Origin: Rhizobium sp. 2MFCol3.1
Lineage (GTDB): Bacteria; Pseudomonadota; Alphaproteobacteria; Rhizobiales; Rhizobiaceae
Direction of reading: 5' to 3'
Length of the DNA: 64,000 nucleotides
NCBI RefSeq assembly: GCF_000377565.1
Contig: NZ_KB898368.1
Location: forward strand, 1 to 64,000
Below are positions 49,203-58,494 of this stretch, one piece after another. Below the pieces are notes generated by a model. That model ran no database searches and was not told the origin of the DNA. It worked only from the letters and a program-made list of their open reading frames with translations. A program made the position numbers and the translations under genes. Within the stretch, counting starts at the first letter, position 1. Each line of letters begins with the position of its first letter.

Positions 49203-49934
49203 TCAGTTGCCTGCGTCAAGCTCCGGATAGTGACGGAAGATGCCGTCTTCGCTGAAGGCAAGCCGGCGAGGGGAGGCGAGATAGGCGGCGATCCGGGGGC
49301 GCTCGCGAACCGTGACATGCAGATCGGCCAAGGCGGGATAGCGGCCCTGGTATCCCTTCATCGCATTCGGAAATGCGTAGCAAAGGCCTTCGATCACCTG
49401 GAACAGTGACAGATCGACATAGGACAGCTCCGAACCAACGATATGCCGTGGGCCGCTGGGGTTCTGCCGCAGCGCGCGCTCGAAATAGCCGAGATATTTC
49501 GGGATACGCTCATCGATGAACGCCGTCGAACGCGCCTTCGCTTCTGCCTTCTGATCCTCGTAGTAGAGCCCTGTCGATATTGGATGGTGGGTATCGTGAA
49601 CCTCGGAGACGAAATCGGTGATCGTCAGCTGAAGCCCGTTCGCGGTGTAGCACAGCTTTTCATCTGCGGGAGCGAGCCCGAGCTTCGGGCCGAGGTAGAA
49701 GAGGATGTTGGCGACGTGCGAAACCAGAATGTCGCCATCCTTTAGAAAAGGCGGAGCAAACGCGGTCGTCGAATCCGACCCGTGATCAAGGATTTCCAGC
49801 ATGGCATCGGTGCCCATGCCCGGCTGCTCATGTCTCACGACGTCGACGTAATCGGCGCCCGCTTCCTCGAGCGCGAGGCGCACGAACTCGCCGCGTCCCT
49901 GAATACCGTCCCAATAGTAGAGTTGATAGGCCAT
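49203..49934 (-). CDS. Glutathione S-transferase
   Basis: A 243-residue GST. The N-terminal thioredoxin-like domain opens YQLYYWDGIQGRGEFVRLAL, with Tyr at position 6 near the glutathione thiol in several classes, and the C-terminal helical domain covers ~95-235. The resemblance to mu/alpha/sigma-like bacterial GSTs is moderate. The start at 49934 (MAYQLYYW) is the family's normal N-terminus; an upstream in-frame codon at 50018 is disfavoured. It conjugates glutathione to electrophiles; the physiological substrate is unknown. Confidence 0.85.
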   Translation of the reverse strand: MAYQLYYWDGIQGRGEFVRLALEEAGADYVDVVRHEQPGMGTDAMLEILDHGSDSTTAFAPPFLKDGDILVSHVANILFYLGPKLGLAPADEKLCYTANGLQLTITDFVSEVHDTHHPISTGLYYEDQKAEAKARSTAFIDERIPKYLGYFERALRQNPSGPRHIVGSELSYVDLSLFQVIEGLCYAFPNAMKGYQGRYPALADLHVTVRERPRIAAYLASPRRLAFSEDGIFRHYPELDAGN

Positions 49935-50021
49935 CCGCGCCTCCCTGAGGGCGCCTGGTCGCTGGATCGTCGTGCAGACGCGCCTGTTTAGATTATCGGC
50001 GATTGGCATCGCCGCCATTCG

Positions 50022-50195
50022 TTACTTGCGGCCATACCAGCGCGATACGGCTGCGATGCGTTCGAATGCCGATCGGCGCATCGAAATGGCGGCTGGCTTT
50101 TCTCGGAAGAAGAAGGCCACGAGATTGTCGACGACGACGACAAGCAGCATGGCGAGCGCCAGATAAGCCGTTGCAGCAAGGACCAGGGTCGGCAT
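50022..50195 (-). CDS. Predicted small membrane protein, 57 residues
   Basis: A short frame missed by length cut-offs. It begins ATGCCGACCCTGG and encodes a hydrophobic first third (TLVLAATAYLALAMLLVVVV) followed by a basic, soluble C-terminus (MRRSAFERIAAVSRWYGRK). This is a one-helix membrane protein plan. It follows the 27-residue frame by six bases, with a possible ribosome site weak (AAGATAAA). Family not recognised. Confidence 0.5.
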   Translation of the reverse strand: MPTLVLAATAYLALAMLLVVVVDNLVAFFFREKPAAISMRRSAFERIAAVSRWYGRK

Positions 50196-50201
50196 TTTAT
50201 C

Positions 50202-50285
50202 TTACACCGGAGCGATGAACATGTAGCAACCTGCTACAATGAGGGAAACGAGAATTACGTCGAAGTAGCTGCGGTTCATGACCAT
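50202..50285 (-). CDS. Predicted tiny membrane peptide, 27 residues
   Basis: A 28-codon frame, MVMNRSYFDVILVSLIVAGC then YMFIAPV, with GGGAGA directly upstream of the ATG at 50285. It is almost entirely one hydrophobic segment, like small accessory subunits of membrane complexes. It is immediately followed by the 57-residue frame, so the two could be one small operon. Too short for certainty. Confidence 0.4.
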   Translation of the reverse strand: MVMNRSYFDVILVSLIVAGCYMFIAPV

Positions 50286-50450
50286 TCTCCCAGTTTTGCA
50301 GGAGAACCGTCAGAAGGTCACTTTTGTTCCATTGGGAACCGCCGCCACAGCGCTTTTAAATAAGGCCGAAATTGCGCTGAGACTGGAGATCTTGCTGGCA
50401 TTCATTCAATACGACTGAATTAATGCAGAGATGTGACTGAAATGAAAACA

Positions 50451-50474
50451 GGGCGCCCTTTAAGCGCCCTTTTA
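50451..50474 (-). terminator. Bidirectional terminator after the DUF2934 gene
   Basis: A 7-bp stem AGGGCGC/GCGCCCT with a 7-base loop is flanked by AAAAC on one side and TTTT on the other, so it can stop transcription from either direction. It lies 20 bp past the DUF2934 stop. Confidence 0.75.
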
Positions 50475-50493
50475 AATCAATAATTTGCAGAGA

Positions 50494-50754
50494 TCACGCC
50501 GACTTTCGCGGCGAGGATTTCTTAGGCGCGGCTTTGGTCGCCTTGGCGGCGCTACTCACCTTGATCTCGGGAGCCGCGCGTTTCGTTCTGCTCTTGACTT
50601 CCTTGCCATCGGCGGACGCGGCGGACCCTTCGAGCGCGGCGCGCTCTTTCATCGCCTGTTGCCAATGTTCATGATCACGCCCGCTGGGGCGGCCTTCCTC
50701 TTCCCAAAGCGCATACGCGCGCTTCTGAACCCACTCTCTTTGAGTTTCCGTCAT
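50494..50754 (-). CDS. DUF2934-family small protein
   Basis: An 86-residue protein. Residues 5-33 (REWVQKRAYALWEEEGRPSG) match the DUF2934 motif of short rhizobial proteins, and the rest is a Lys/Ala/Pro-rich tail ending KKSSPRKSA. It looks partly disordered and basic. The start at 50754 (MTETQREWV) is preferred; an in-frame ATG at 50781 would add nine residues. Function is not known. Confidence 0.75.
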   Translation of the reverse strand: MTETQREWVQKRAYALWEEEGRPSGRDHEHWQQAMKERAALEGSAASADGKEVKSRTKRAAPEIKVSSAAKATKAAPKKSSPRKSA

Positions 50755-51045
50755 CGCCGATCTCCACTGCACGGATGCCATCGTTCAAACGCGATACTGA
50801 TTGAAGAGTTCCAGACGAATCGGATTGTTTCAAGTAATTTCTGACACACTGCAAAAATATATGTGGCGTTGCAGCACGATGCTTAACGAAGGCACGGCAT
50901 CTGCCCCAAATACGGGCATTCCGTTGCCGTGGCTGGCGCGGTTATACTGTCATCAGACCACGCCGAAGACCGGCCGATAGCGTTCCGTATGTGCCACCCA
51001 AGGGCGTGATTGAACAGTCCTGAATTGCCGCTATATCTTGGTGAC
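50755..51045. other. Divergent gap between DUF2934 and cardiolipin synthase genes
   Basis: About 291 bp. It should contain the promoters of both divergent genes. The stretch around 50820-50870 is AT-richer, the rest ordinary; no operator or RNA gene is recognisable. Confidence 0.4.
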
Positions 51046-52509
51046 ATGTTTTATCTCATATCGACCTATTGGCCGCATATCCTGTTCGTTATTTCGTTGC
51101 TCATGGGGGCTGCCGCGGCAATCCACGCGACCATGACGAAGGAAGAGGTGCGTGCCGCGATCGGCTGGGTCGGCGTCATCGTCCTGTCGCCCATCGTTGG
51201 CGCCGTGCTTTATGCCATCGCCGGCATCAACCGCATAAGGCGAGCGTCCTTGAGCCTGCGCCGCGACGCGCTAATGCCGCAGGCCGATCTCGATGAACTG
51301 GAGACCTTCGACGCCGAAGCCGAGATGGTCATCAGCGGTTTCGGACGTCGTTTCGCCGCCCTGCAGACGCTCGGCGACCGTGTGGCCCGCAGCCCGATCG
51401 CGACCGGCAACACCATCGACATGCTCGAAACCGGCGATGATTGCTACGCCGCGATGAAGGCGTCGATCGATGGTGCCGAGCGAAGCGTTCTGCTCGAAAC
51501 CTATATTTTCGATCGCGACCCGATCGGCCTCAGGATCGCCGATGCGCTGATCGCGGCGACGAAGCGCGGCGTGCAGGTCCGCGTGCTGATCGACGCCGTT
51601 GGCGCCCGCTACTCGGTGCCGAGCATCCTCGGTTACCTTGAGGATGGCGGTGTTTCCGTCTCTGTGTTCAACGGCAATGTCATCATCGGCCTGCGCTTGC
51701 CCTATGCGAACCTGAGAACGCACCGAAAGATCGTAATCGTCGACGGCCGGGTGGCGCTCACCGGCGGCATGAACATCCGGGCGGGTTTCACGCGCGAGTT
51801 TGCCGGCGAGGACTTCGCGCGCGACACGCATTTTATGGTCACTGGGCCCGTTGTCGCTGACCTGTTCGATATCGCAGCTGAAGACTGGCGTTTCACGACG
51901 GGCGAGGAGCTGACCGGCGACGAGTGGCGGATCGCAGCACCTGAGCGGGAGCCGGGTGATCCCGTCTTCATGCGCGTGGTTGCTTCCGGACCGGACAGAA
52001 GGGTGGAGACGAACCACAAGATGCTGATGGGGGCCTTTTCGGTCGCCCGCACGTCGATCAAGATCATGTCGCCTTATTTCCTGCCGGATCGGGAGCTGAT
52101 CAGCGCGCTGGCGACGGCGGCGCGCCGGGGCGTCGAGGTCGATATCGTGGTTCCCGCCGCCAACAATCTCGTTCTGGTCGACAGGGCGATGACTGCGCAG
52201 TTCGATCAGATCGTCAGCAACTACTGCCGCATCTGGCGCGCCAGCGGCGCGTTCAGCCATTCGAAATTGTTGTCGATCGATGGCGTCTGGTCCTATGTCG
52301 GCTCGTCCAATCTCGATCCGCGCTCGCTGCGGCTGAACTTCGAGATCGATCTCGAAGTTTTGAACGAGGGCTTCGCCAACGAGATCGAGGAACATATCGA
52401 CGAGGCGATCCGCTCCGCAGCGCCGGTCACGCTGCAAGGCTTGCGGTCCGCGCCGTTTCCGGTGCGCCTGCTGAACAAGGTTCTCTGGCTCGGCTCGCCC
52501 TATCTCTGA
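51046..52509 (+). CDS. cls: Cardiolipin synthase (phospholipase D superfamily)
   Basis: A 487-residue Cls with two N-terminal membrane helices (about residues 5-27 and 37-60) and two PLD domains. The HKD motifs are HRKIVIVDGRVALTGGMNI near residue 225 and HSKLLSIDGVWSYVGSSNLD near residue 405. It joins two phosphatidylglycerol molecules, or PG with another donor, at the inner membrane. The start at 51046 (MFYLISTYW) has GGTGA upstream; a TTG-initiated longer form from 51010 is unlikely. The next gene follows by 74 bp in the same direction. Confidence 0.9.
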   Translation: MFYLISTYWPHILFVISLLMGAAAAIHATMTKEEVRAAIGWVGVIVLSPIVGAVLYAIAGINRIRRASLSLRRDALMPQADLDELETFDAEAEMVISGFGRRFAALQTLGDRVARSPIATGNTIDMLETGDDCYAAMKASIDGAERSVLLETYIFDRDPIGLRIADALIAATKRGVQVRVLIDAVGARYSVPSILGYLEDGGVSVSVFNGNVIIGLRLPYANLRTHRKIVIVDGRVALTGGMNIRAGFTREFAGEDFARDTHFMVTGPVVADLFDIAAEDWRFTTGEELTGDEWRIAAPEREPGDPVFMRVVASGPDRRVETNHKMLMGAFSVARTSIKIMSPYFLPDRELISALATAARRGVEVDIVVPAANNLVLVDRAMTAQFDQIVSNYCRIWRASGAFSHSKLLSIDGVWSYVGSSNLDPRSLRLNFEIDLEVLNEGFANEIEEHIDEAIRSAAPVTLQGLRSAPFPVRLLNKVLWLGSPYL

Positions 52510-52583
52510 GCGATTTTTGCGTGCTTTAACATGGCAACTTCAAACGGAGCGCCTATACTGAAGCCAGGGAACCCATTCGCTTC

Positions 52584-53426
52584 ATGGAGCACCGGAAAAC
52601 AGCGATGCATGCCAGGAACAACAATCTGCCAGCAAGCATTCTTGCTTCCATCCGAAACCACAGGAAGCGCGTCGAACTGGCTCATGCCAGTCCAATGTCA
52701 CGCCCGGAAGGCACGCTGATCGCGTCCTACAATGTGCATAAATGCGTCGGCAACGACAGACGCTTCGACCCTGATCGCACCAGCCGCGTCATCCATGAAA
52801 TCGACGCCGACGTCATCGCCCTTCAGGAGGCGGACACGCGTTTCGGCGAACGGACGGGCATTCTCGATCTGCCGCGCCTGGAAAGGGAAAGCGGGTTGGT
52901 GCCCGTGCCGATCAGCGGCGTGAACAAGGCGCATGGCTGGCACGGCAATGTGGTGCTCTTCAAGAAGGGGCTGGTCCGAGACGTTCACCAGATCAAGCTT
53001 CCCGGCCTGGAGCCGCGCGGCGCGCTCGTCGCGGAACTCGATCTCGAGCGGGGTGGCGCGCTGCGGATCATCGCCGCGCATTTCGGCCTTTTGAGGCATT
53101 CGAGGGCACAGCAGGCGAAAGTGCTGCTCGAATTGATGGCTGATAAGTCCGATATGCCGACCATCTTGCTGGGCGACCTGAATGAATGGCGCCTGGGCGA
53201 CCGCTCGTCGCTTCACTCGTTTCAGTCGATCTTCGGTCCGCAGCCGCTCGCCGTGCCGAGCTTTCCCGCGCGTTTGCCGGTGCTTGCGCTCGATCGCATC
53301 ATGGCAAACCGCAAGGGCGTGCTGACCACGGTCGAGGCTCACGATACGCCATTGTCGCGCGTCGCCTCCGATCATCTACCGATCAAGGCCTTCGTCAATC
53401 TGCAGGAAAACGCCAAGTCCGCTTGA
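52584..53426 (+). CDS. Endonuclease/exonuclease/phosphatase-fold protein
   Basis: A 280-residue EEP-fold protein. The motif order is IASYNVHKC near residue 47, VIALQEAD near residue 78, ILLGDLNEW near residue 195 and RVASDHLPIKAFV near residue 262, giving the Asn, Glu, Asp-x-Asn and Asp-His residues of this metal-dependent hydrolase family. Members cut DNA, phospholipids or inositol phosphates. Its place after cls suggests a lipid-related phosphodiesterase, as in other bacteria where such genes travel together, but that is inference. The start at 52584 is the first ATG after cls. Confidence 0.83.
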   Translation: MEHRKTAMHARNNNLPASILASIRNHRKRVELAHASPMSRPEGTLIASYNVHKCVGNDRRFDPDRTSRVIHEIDADVIALQEADTRFGERTGILDLPRLERESGLVPVPISGVNKAHGWHGNVVLFKKGLVRDVHQIKLPGLEPRGALVAELDLERGGALRIIAAHFGLLRHSRAQQAKVLLELMADKSDMPTILLGDLNEWRLGDRSSLHSFQSIFGPQPLAVPSFPARLPVLALDRIMANRKGVLTTVEAHDTPLSRVASDHLPIKAFVNLQENAKSA

Positions 53427-53547
53427 TAACGGGCGGCGCCGCAACCGCGGCCGGTTTACCATAGGCGCCTCGCGCACCTTGACACAGCCTCCAGTCATGA
53501 GAGGGTCTGCGCGGATCGGCACAGGGCCGGCACGGAGAGGTCTGGGA

Positions 53548-54597
53548 ATGCGAAGCGCACGCCATCATGGAGATGCGGCCGGCCGGTCGGTAGCGGCTGC
53601 ACTGCGTATTGCTGCGGCCGCTACCCTGTTTTCGCTCTGTCTTGCAGTTCCCTCGCTTGCAGCCGACGAACCCGTACAGACGGAGGCGTCGAGAGCGCAG
53701 GTCGCGAAGCTCCTGGACAAGATGGGCGAGCATTACGCCAAGGCCAGTACGCTTTCCGAACGTCGCGATGCTTTCGAACAGTTGATGCAAAAGACACCGG
53801 GCCCGTCACGGGTGCAGATCAAGGAAGTCGACGCAGGTGGCGTCGGCGCCGAATTGATATGGCCGGCGCGGCTTCATTATTCGCTCGGTAAGCGCGCCAT
53901 CCTCTATGTCCATGGCGGCGGCTTCTACAGCGGTTCACTGGATACGCATCGCGCGTCGGCCGCGTCCTTTGCAAAGGCGGCATCGGCGGATGTGCTGCTG
54001 ATCGATTATCGGCTGGCGCCGGAATATCCCTATCCCTCGCAGATCGACGACACGTTGACCGCTTATCTCTGGCTGCTCGATTCCGGATATGAGAGCAGCA
54101 ACATCGTCATGCTCGGCGATTCCGTCGGGGGCAACCTCGCGATCGAGGCGGTGCTGCGGCAGATCAAGCTGCGCGGGCCGCCACCTGCTGCCGTCATCAC
54201 CATCAGCGCCGTCACCGACCTTGCAGCCACAGGCGCATCGATCAAGACGAACGCCGCCAACGATCCGTTCGGCAATGCATTGCAGATCGAGACGGCGCGC
54301 AAGGCCTATCTCGGAGATCGCTCGCCCACGGACCCGCGCGTATCGCCGCTCTATGCCGACATGAAGGGCTTTCCGCCGCTCTTGATGCAGGTCGGTTCCA
54401 AGGAGATTTCGCTCGACGACACGTTGCGTCTTGCCGACAAGGCCAAGGAGGCCGGTGTCGATGTGACGACGGAGGTGCTGCCGGGAATGATCCACCAATG
54501 GCAGCTGTTTCCGTTCTGGCTCGACGATGCCCGCAAATCCAACCAGCGTGCCGCCGAATTCGCGCTACAGCATTTCGCCGACAAACCGCGTCAGTAG
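53548..54597 (+). CDS. Exported alpha/beta hydrolase (HSL-type esterase)
   Basis: A 349-residue esterase of the hormone-sensitive-lipase group. A signal peptide (RIAAAATLFSLCLAVPSLAA) is followed by the oxyanion motif YVHGGGFYSGS, the nucleophile elbow LGDSVGGNLA, the acid in KEISLDDT and the His in PGMIHQWQLF. It would hydrolyse short acyl esters in the periplasm. The start at 53548 (MRSARHHGD) has GGAGAGG upstream; ATG 53497 or a TTG at 53479 are alternatives. It converges on cysA. Confidence 0.85.
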   Translation: MRSARHHGDAAGRSVAAALRIAAAATLFSLCLAVPSLAADEPVQTEASRAQVAKLLDKMGEHYAKASTLSERRDAFEQLMQKTPGPSRVQIKEVDAGGVGAELIWPARLHYSLGKRAILYVHGGGFYSGSLDTHRASAASFAKAASADVLLIDYRLAPEYPYPSQIDDTLTAYLWLLDSGYESSNIVMLGDSVGGNLAIEAVLRQIKLRGPPPAAVITISAVTDLAATGASIKTNAANDPFGNALQIETARKAYLGDRSPTDPRVSPLYADMKGFPPLLMQVGSKEISLDDTLRLADKAKEAGVDVTTEVLPGMIHQWQLFPFWLDDARKSNQRAAEFALQHFADKPRQ

Positions 54598-54687
54598 ACG
54601 CGGCAAGCGTTTCGATCGGCGCATTTCTCGCCCCGGCCACCACAAGGCACGTTCGCGCCTCATGGCTGAGCCGGCCGCTGGCGCTCC

Positions 54688-55728
54688 TCAGGCGGACCTG
54701 AAGAGCTTCCAGCGGGTCGGCCGAAACGCAATGCCGCTGTGGTCAATGGCCCCTGCCGCCGCCGGCGGCAGTTCAAGCTCGATCGGCGGATGGCCTTGCC
54801 CGATGTCGATCTCCACGTGACGCGTGCCGGCAACGCGGCGGCTGCTGGTCACGATACCGGCGATGCCTTCGGCGCCATTGCGAATTTCGATATCGTGCGG
54901 ACGGAAGTAGAGGCTCGCCTCACCGTCAGCCTCGCCCTCGGCGCGGATGCCGAGCGAGCGCCCGTCGAACCAGATGTCGCCGCTGGAAATCTTGACCTTC
55001 AGACAGTTGGATTGGCCGACGAAGCCGAAGACGAAGGGCGAATTCGGGTGATCGTAGACATCGTCGGGCGTGCCGACCTGCTCGATCGCGCCCTGGCTCA
55101 TCACCACGACGCGGTCTGCTAGCTCCATCGCCTCGTCCTGATCGTGGGTGACGAAGATGGTCGTGTGCCCCGTCCGGTCGTGGATCTCGCGCAGCCACTT
55201 GCGAAGATCCTTGCGGACCTGCGCGTCGAGCGCGCCGAACGGCTCGTCGAGCAGAAGCACGTTCGGCTCCACCGCCATGGCGCGCGCCAGCGCCACGCGC
55301 TGCCGCTGGCCGCCGGAGAGCTGCGCGGGGTAGCGCTTTTCGAGGCCGGGGAGCTGGACGAGATCAAGCAGTTCCAGCGCTCTGCGGCGTATTTCGTCCT
55401 TCGGAGGACGGCGCGAGGAATGACGGACCTTGAGCCCGAAGGCGACATTGTCGAGCACCGTCATGTGGCGGAACAGCGCGTAATGCTGAAACACGAAACC
55501 GATATTGCGCTCCTGAACGCTCTTGCGAGACGCGTCTTCGTCGCCGAAGTAGATCAGGCCGTCAGTCGGGCTTTCGAGCCCGGCGATCAGGCGCAAGAGC
55601 GTCGTCTTGCCGGAGCCCGACGGACCAAGCAGCGCGATCAGTTCGCCGGAGCGGATATCGAGCGACACGTCATGCAGAGCCGGAAACCGATCGAATTCCT
55701 TGCGTAGGTTTTGAACACGAACTTCCAT
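54688..55728 (-). CDS. cysA: Sulfate/thiosulfate ABC transporter ATPase
   Basis: A 346-residue CysA. Walker A is LLGPSGSGKTTLLRLIAGLE near residue 34, the signature is QLSGGQRQRVALARA and Walker B VLLLDEPFGALD; a C-terminal TOBE-like regulatory domain spans ~235-346. It couples ATP hydrolysis to sulfate import through CysT and CysW. It is the last gene of the sbp-cysT-cysW-cysA operon, starting 9 bp behind cysW. Confidence 0.93.
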   Translation of the reverse strand: MEVRVQNLRKEFDRFPALHDVSLDIRSGELIALLGPSGSGKTTLLRLIAGLESPTDGLIYFGDEDASRKSVQERNIGFVFQHYALFRHMTVLDNVAFGLKVRHSSRRPPKDEIRRRALELLDLVQLPGLEKRYPAQLSGGQRQRVALARAMAVEPNVLLLDEPFGALDAQVRKDLRKWLREIHDRTGHTTIFVTHDQDEAMELADRVVVMSQGAIEQVGTPDDVYDHPNSPFVFGFVGQSNCLKVKISSGDIWFDGRSLGIRAEGEADGEASLYFRPHDIEIRNGAEGIAGIVTSSRRVAGTRHVEIDIGQGHPPIELELPPAAAGAIDHSGIAFRPTRWKLFRSA

Positions 55729-55737
55729 TCTAATTCC

Positions 55738-56619
55738 TCAGTGCCGCCGGCTCGCGGCGATTTCATCGCTGTATCGCATTTCCAGCAAGGTCTTCAAAAC
55801 AAGGGTGACGAGCGCGAGCAGCGCCAGCAGGGTGGCAACGGCGAAAGCCCCGGTGAAATTATACTCGTTGTAGAGGATTTCCACCTGCAGCGGCATCGTG
55901 TTGGTCTGGCCGCGAATATGGCCGGACACGACCGAGACGGCGCCGAACTCGCCCATTGCGCGGGCGTTGCAGAGAAGCACGCCGTAAAGCAGGCCCCATT
56001 TGATGTTAGGCAAGGTCACGTGCCAGAAGGTCTGCCAGCCGCTGGCGCCAAGCGAGATCGCGGCCTCTTCGTCGCCGGTTCCCTGTTCCTGCATGAGCGG
56101 GATGAGCTCGCGGGCGACGAAGGGAAAGGTGACGAACATGGTTGCCAGGATCAATCCCGGAACCGCGAAGAGGATCTTGATACTGTGGGCGCTCAGCCAT
56201 TGGCCGAGATAGGTGTTGGCGCCGAGCAGCAGAACGAAGACCAGACCCGATATGACCGGCGAGACCGAGAAGGGCAGGTCGATCAGCGTTGTCAGGAAGG
56301 CCTTGCCCTTGAACTCGAACTTGGCGATCGCCCAGGCGGCAGCCACGCCGAACACGACGTTCAACGGCACGCTGATGCCCGCGACGATCAGGGTCAGCCG
56401 GATCGCCGAAAAGGTTTCCGCATCCTGCAAGGCCGTGAAGAAGGCTGTCGGCCCTTTTCGGAATGCTTCGACGAACACGGCTGTGAGCGGCAGGATCAGG
56501 ATCAGTGTCAGGAACACCAGCGAGGCGACGATCAGCGTCCGCCGCGCCCATCGGTGCTCGGTGACGACGGAGCGGACTTTCGTGACGGGCGAAGCGTGCG
56601 TCTCATGCGCCATTGCCAT
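55738..56619 (-). CDS. cysW: Sulfate ABC transporter permease CysW
   Basis: A 293-residue permease. The EAA coupling loop is EEAAISLGASGWQTFWHVTL near residue 190. It starts MAMAHETHASPVTK within the last bases of cysT (17-bp overlap). With CysT it forms the membrane channel for sulfate or thiosulfate. The helices match the family's six-segment pattern. Confidence 0.93.
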   Translation of the reverse strand: MAMAHETHASPVTKVRSVVTEHRWARRTLIVASLVFLTLILILPLTAVFVEAFRKGPTAFFTALQDAETFSAIRLTLIVAGISVPLNVVFGVAAAWAIAKFEFKGKAFLTTLIDLPFSVSPVISGLVFVLLLGANTYLGQWLSAHSIKILFAVPGLILATMFVTFPFVARELIPLMQEQGTGDEEAAISLGASGWQTFWHVTLPNIKWGLLYGVLLCNARAMGEFGAVSVVSGHIRGQTNTMPLQVEILYNEYNFTGAFAVATLLALLALVTLVLKTLLEMRYSDEIAASRRH

Positions 56620-57460
56620 ACCTCCGTCTGCTCCAGCTCTGGATAAGGTTGATGACGAGAAGCATGGCGAAGGACAGCACCAGCATGACGGCGGCGATAC
56701 CGGTGGCGGCCGCGTAGTTATACTCTTCGAGCTTGATGACGATCAGCAGCGGGGCGATCTCCGATTTGAACGGCAGGTTGCCGGCGATGAAGATGACCGA
56801 TCCGTACTCGCCGACGCCTCGTGCAAAGGCCAGCGCGAAACCCGTGAGAACCGCAGGCGCCAGGCCAGGCAAAAGAACGCGGGTGATCGTCTGCAGACGG
56901 TTTGCGCCGAGCGTGGCGGCGGCCTCCTCGACCTCCTTGTCGATCTCCTCCATGACTGGCTGCACTGTGCGCACGACAAAAGGCAGGCCGACGAAGACCA
57001 GCGCCACGACGATGCCAACAGGCGTGAAGGCGATCTTGATGCCGAGCGGCGTCAGGAACTGGCCAAGCCAACCGTTGGGCGCATAGAGCGTCGCAAGCGC
57101 AATGCCGGCGACGGCGGTCGGCAGCGCGAAGGGCAGGTCGACCATGGCGTCGATGATGCGTTTGCCGGGAAAGCGGTAGCGCACCAGCACCCAGGCAAGC
57201 ACGATGCCGAAGACGACGTTGACGCAGGCAGCCGCGAAGGCGGTGCCGAAGCTGATCCGCAGCGCGTTCACCGTGCGGGCATCAATCGCGATCGACCAGA
57301 ATTTCTCCCAGCCAAGTTCGCTCGAACGCCATGCGAGGCCCGAGAGGGGGATGAGGATAAGAAGGGTGAGCCAGATCAAGGTAAAGCCGAGTGCCATTCC
57401 AAATCCTGGAATGACACTCGGCCGCCTGAACCGCCACCGCGTGGGGCTATGTGCTCTCAT
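56603..57460 (-). CDS. cysT: Sulfate ABC transporter permease CysT (CysU)
   Basis: A 285-residue permease with the EAA loop EEAAATLGANRLQTITRVLL near residue 185 and the opening ALGFTLIWLTLLILIPLSG. It follows sbp by 8 bp and overlaps cysW by 17 bp, so the operon is tightly coupled. It partners with CysW. Confidence 0.93.
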   Translation of the reverse strand: MRAHSPTRWRFRRPSVIPGFGMALGFTLIWLTLLILIPLSGLAWRSSELGWEKFWSIAIDARTVNALRISFGTAFAAACVNVVFGIVLAWVLVRYRFPGKRIIDAMVDLPFALPTAVAGIALATLYAPNGWLGQFLTPLGIKIAFTPVGIVVALVFVGLPFVVRTVQPVMEEIDKEVEEAAATLGANRLQTITRVLLPGLAPAVLTGFALAFARGVGEYGSVIFIAGNLPFKSEIAPLLIVIKLEEYNYAAATGIAAVMLVLSFAMLLVINLIQSWSRRRYGNGA

Positions 57461-57468
57461 GCGATGTA

Positions 57469-58494
57469 TTATTGTGCCGGCTTGTAGATTTGGTCAAACA
57501 CGCCGCCATCTCCGAAGAACTTCGGCTGCGCTTCCTTCCAGCCGCCGAAATCGTCGATCGTTGCAAGCGTCAGCTTCGGGAAGCGGGCGATATCGGCAGG
57601 GTCGGCTGCTTCGGGCTTGATCGGGCGGTAATAGTGCTTGGCCGCGATCTTCTGGCCCTCGTCGGAATAGAGGTAGTTCAGATAGGCCTCGGCGACCTTG
57701 CGCGTGCCCTTCTTGTCGACATTGCCGTCGACCACGGCGACCGGCGGGTCGGCGCGGATCGAGAAGCTCGGCGTTACGATCTCGAACTGATCGGGGCCGA
57801 GTTCTTCGAGCGAGAGATAGGCTTCGTTTTCCCAGGCAAGAAGCACGTCACCCAGTCCGCGCTGGACGAAGGTGGTGGTCGCGCCACGTGCGCCGGTGTC
57901 GAGAACGGGAACGTGCTGCAGCAGGCTCGTCACATAGGCCTGCGCCTTCGCCTCATCGCCGCCGTTTGCCTGCTTGGCCCAAGCCCAGGCAGCCAGGAAG
58001 TTCCAGCGCGCACCGCCCGAGGTCTTCGGGTTCGGCGTGATCACCTGGACGTCGTCCTTCACGAGGTCGGCCCAGTCCTTGATGCCCTTGGGATTGCCCT
58101 TGCGGACCAGGAACACGATGGTGGAAGTGTAGGGCGTCGAGTTGTTGGGAAGCTTGCTCTTCCAGTCCGCCGGGATCTTGCCGGTCTTCTGGGCGATCGC
58201 GTCGATGTCGCCTTCGAGAGCGAGCGTCACAACATCGGCGTCGAGACCGTCGATGACCGAGCGCGCCTGGGCGCCGGAACCGCCATGCGAAGCCTGGACC
58301 GTTACCGTCTCGCCGGTGTCCTTCTGCCACTTCTGTGCGAAGGCGGCGTTGAAATCCTTATAGAGTTCCCGTGTCGGATCGTAGGATACGTTGAGAAGCG
58401 TCTGATCGGCAAAAGCTGGTGCGACAGTGCCGATGGCGAAACTGCCTGCCAAAACCGCGGCTGCGAGAAGCCGGGTAATCCGTTGTGCGTGCAT
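57469..58494 (-). CDS. sbp: Periplasmic sulfate-binding protein
   Basis: A 341-residue binding protein. The signal peptide is RITRLLAAAVLAGSFAI with cleavage expected after VAPAFA (residue 29). Sulfate-binding family blocks include VSYDPTRELYKDFNAAF near residue 36, ASHGGSGAQARSVIDGLDAD near residue 65 and WNFLAAWAWA. The start at 58494 has AAGGAGG upstream; the in-frame ATG at 58521 is disfavoured. It is the first gene of the sulfate operon, which in related bacteria is induced by cysteine or sulfate limitation. Confidence 0.93.
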   Translation of the reverse strand: MHAQRITRLLAAAVLAGSFAIGTVAPAFADQTLLNVSYDPTRELYKDFNAAFAQKWQKDTGETVTVQASHGGSGAQARSVIDGLDADVVTLALEGDIDAIAQKTGKIPADWKSKLPNNSTPYTSTIVFLVRKGNPKGIKDWADLVKDDVQVITPNPKTSGGARWNFLAAWAWAKQANGGDEAKAQAYVTSLLQHVPVLDTGARGATTTFVQRGLGDVLLAWENEAYLSLEELGPDQFEIVTPSFSIRADPPVAVVDGNVDKKGTRKVAEAYLNYLYSDEGQKIAAKHYYRPIKPEAADPADIARFPKLTLATIDDFGGWKEAQPKFFGDGGVFDQIYKPAQ

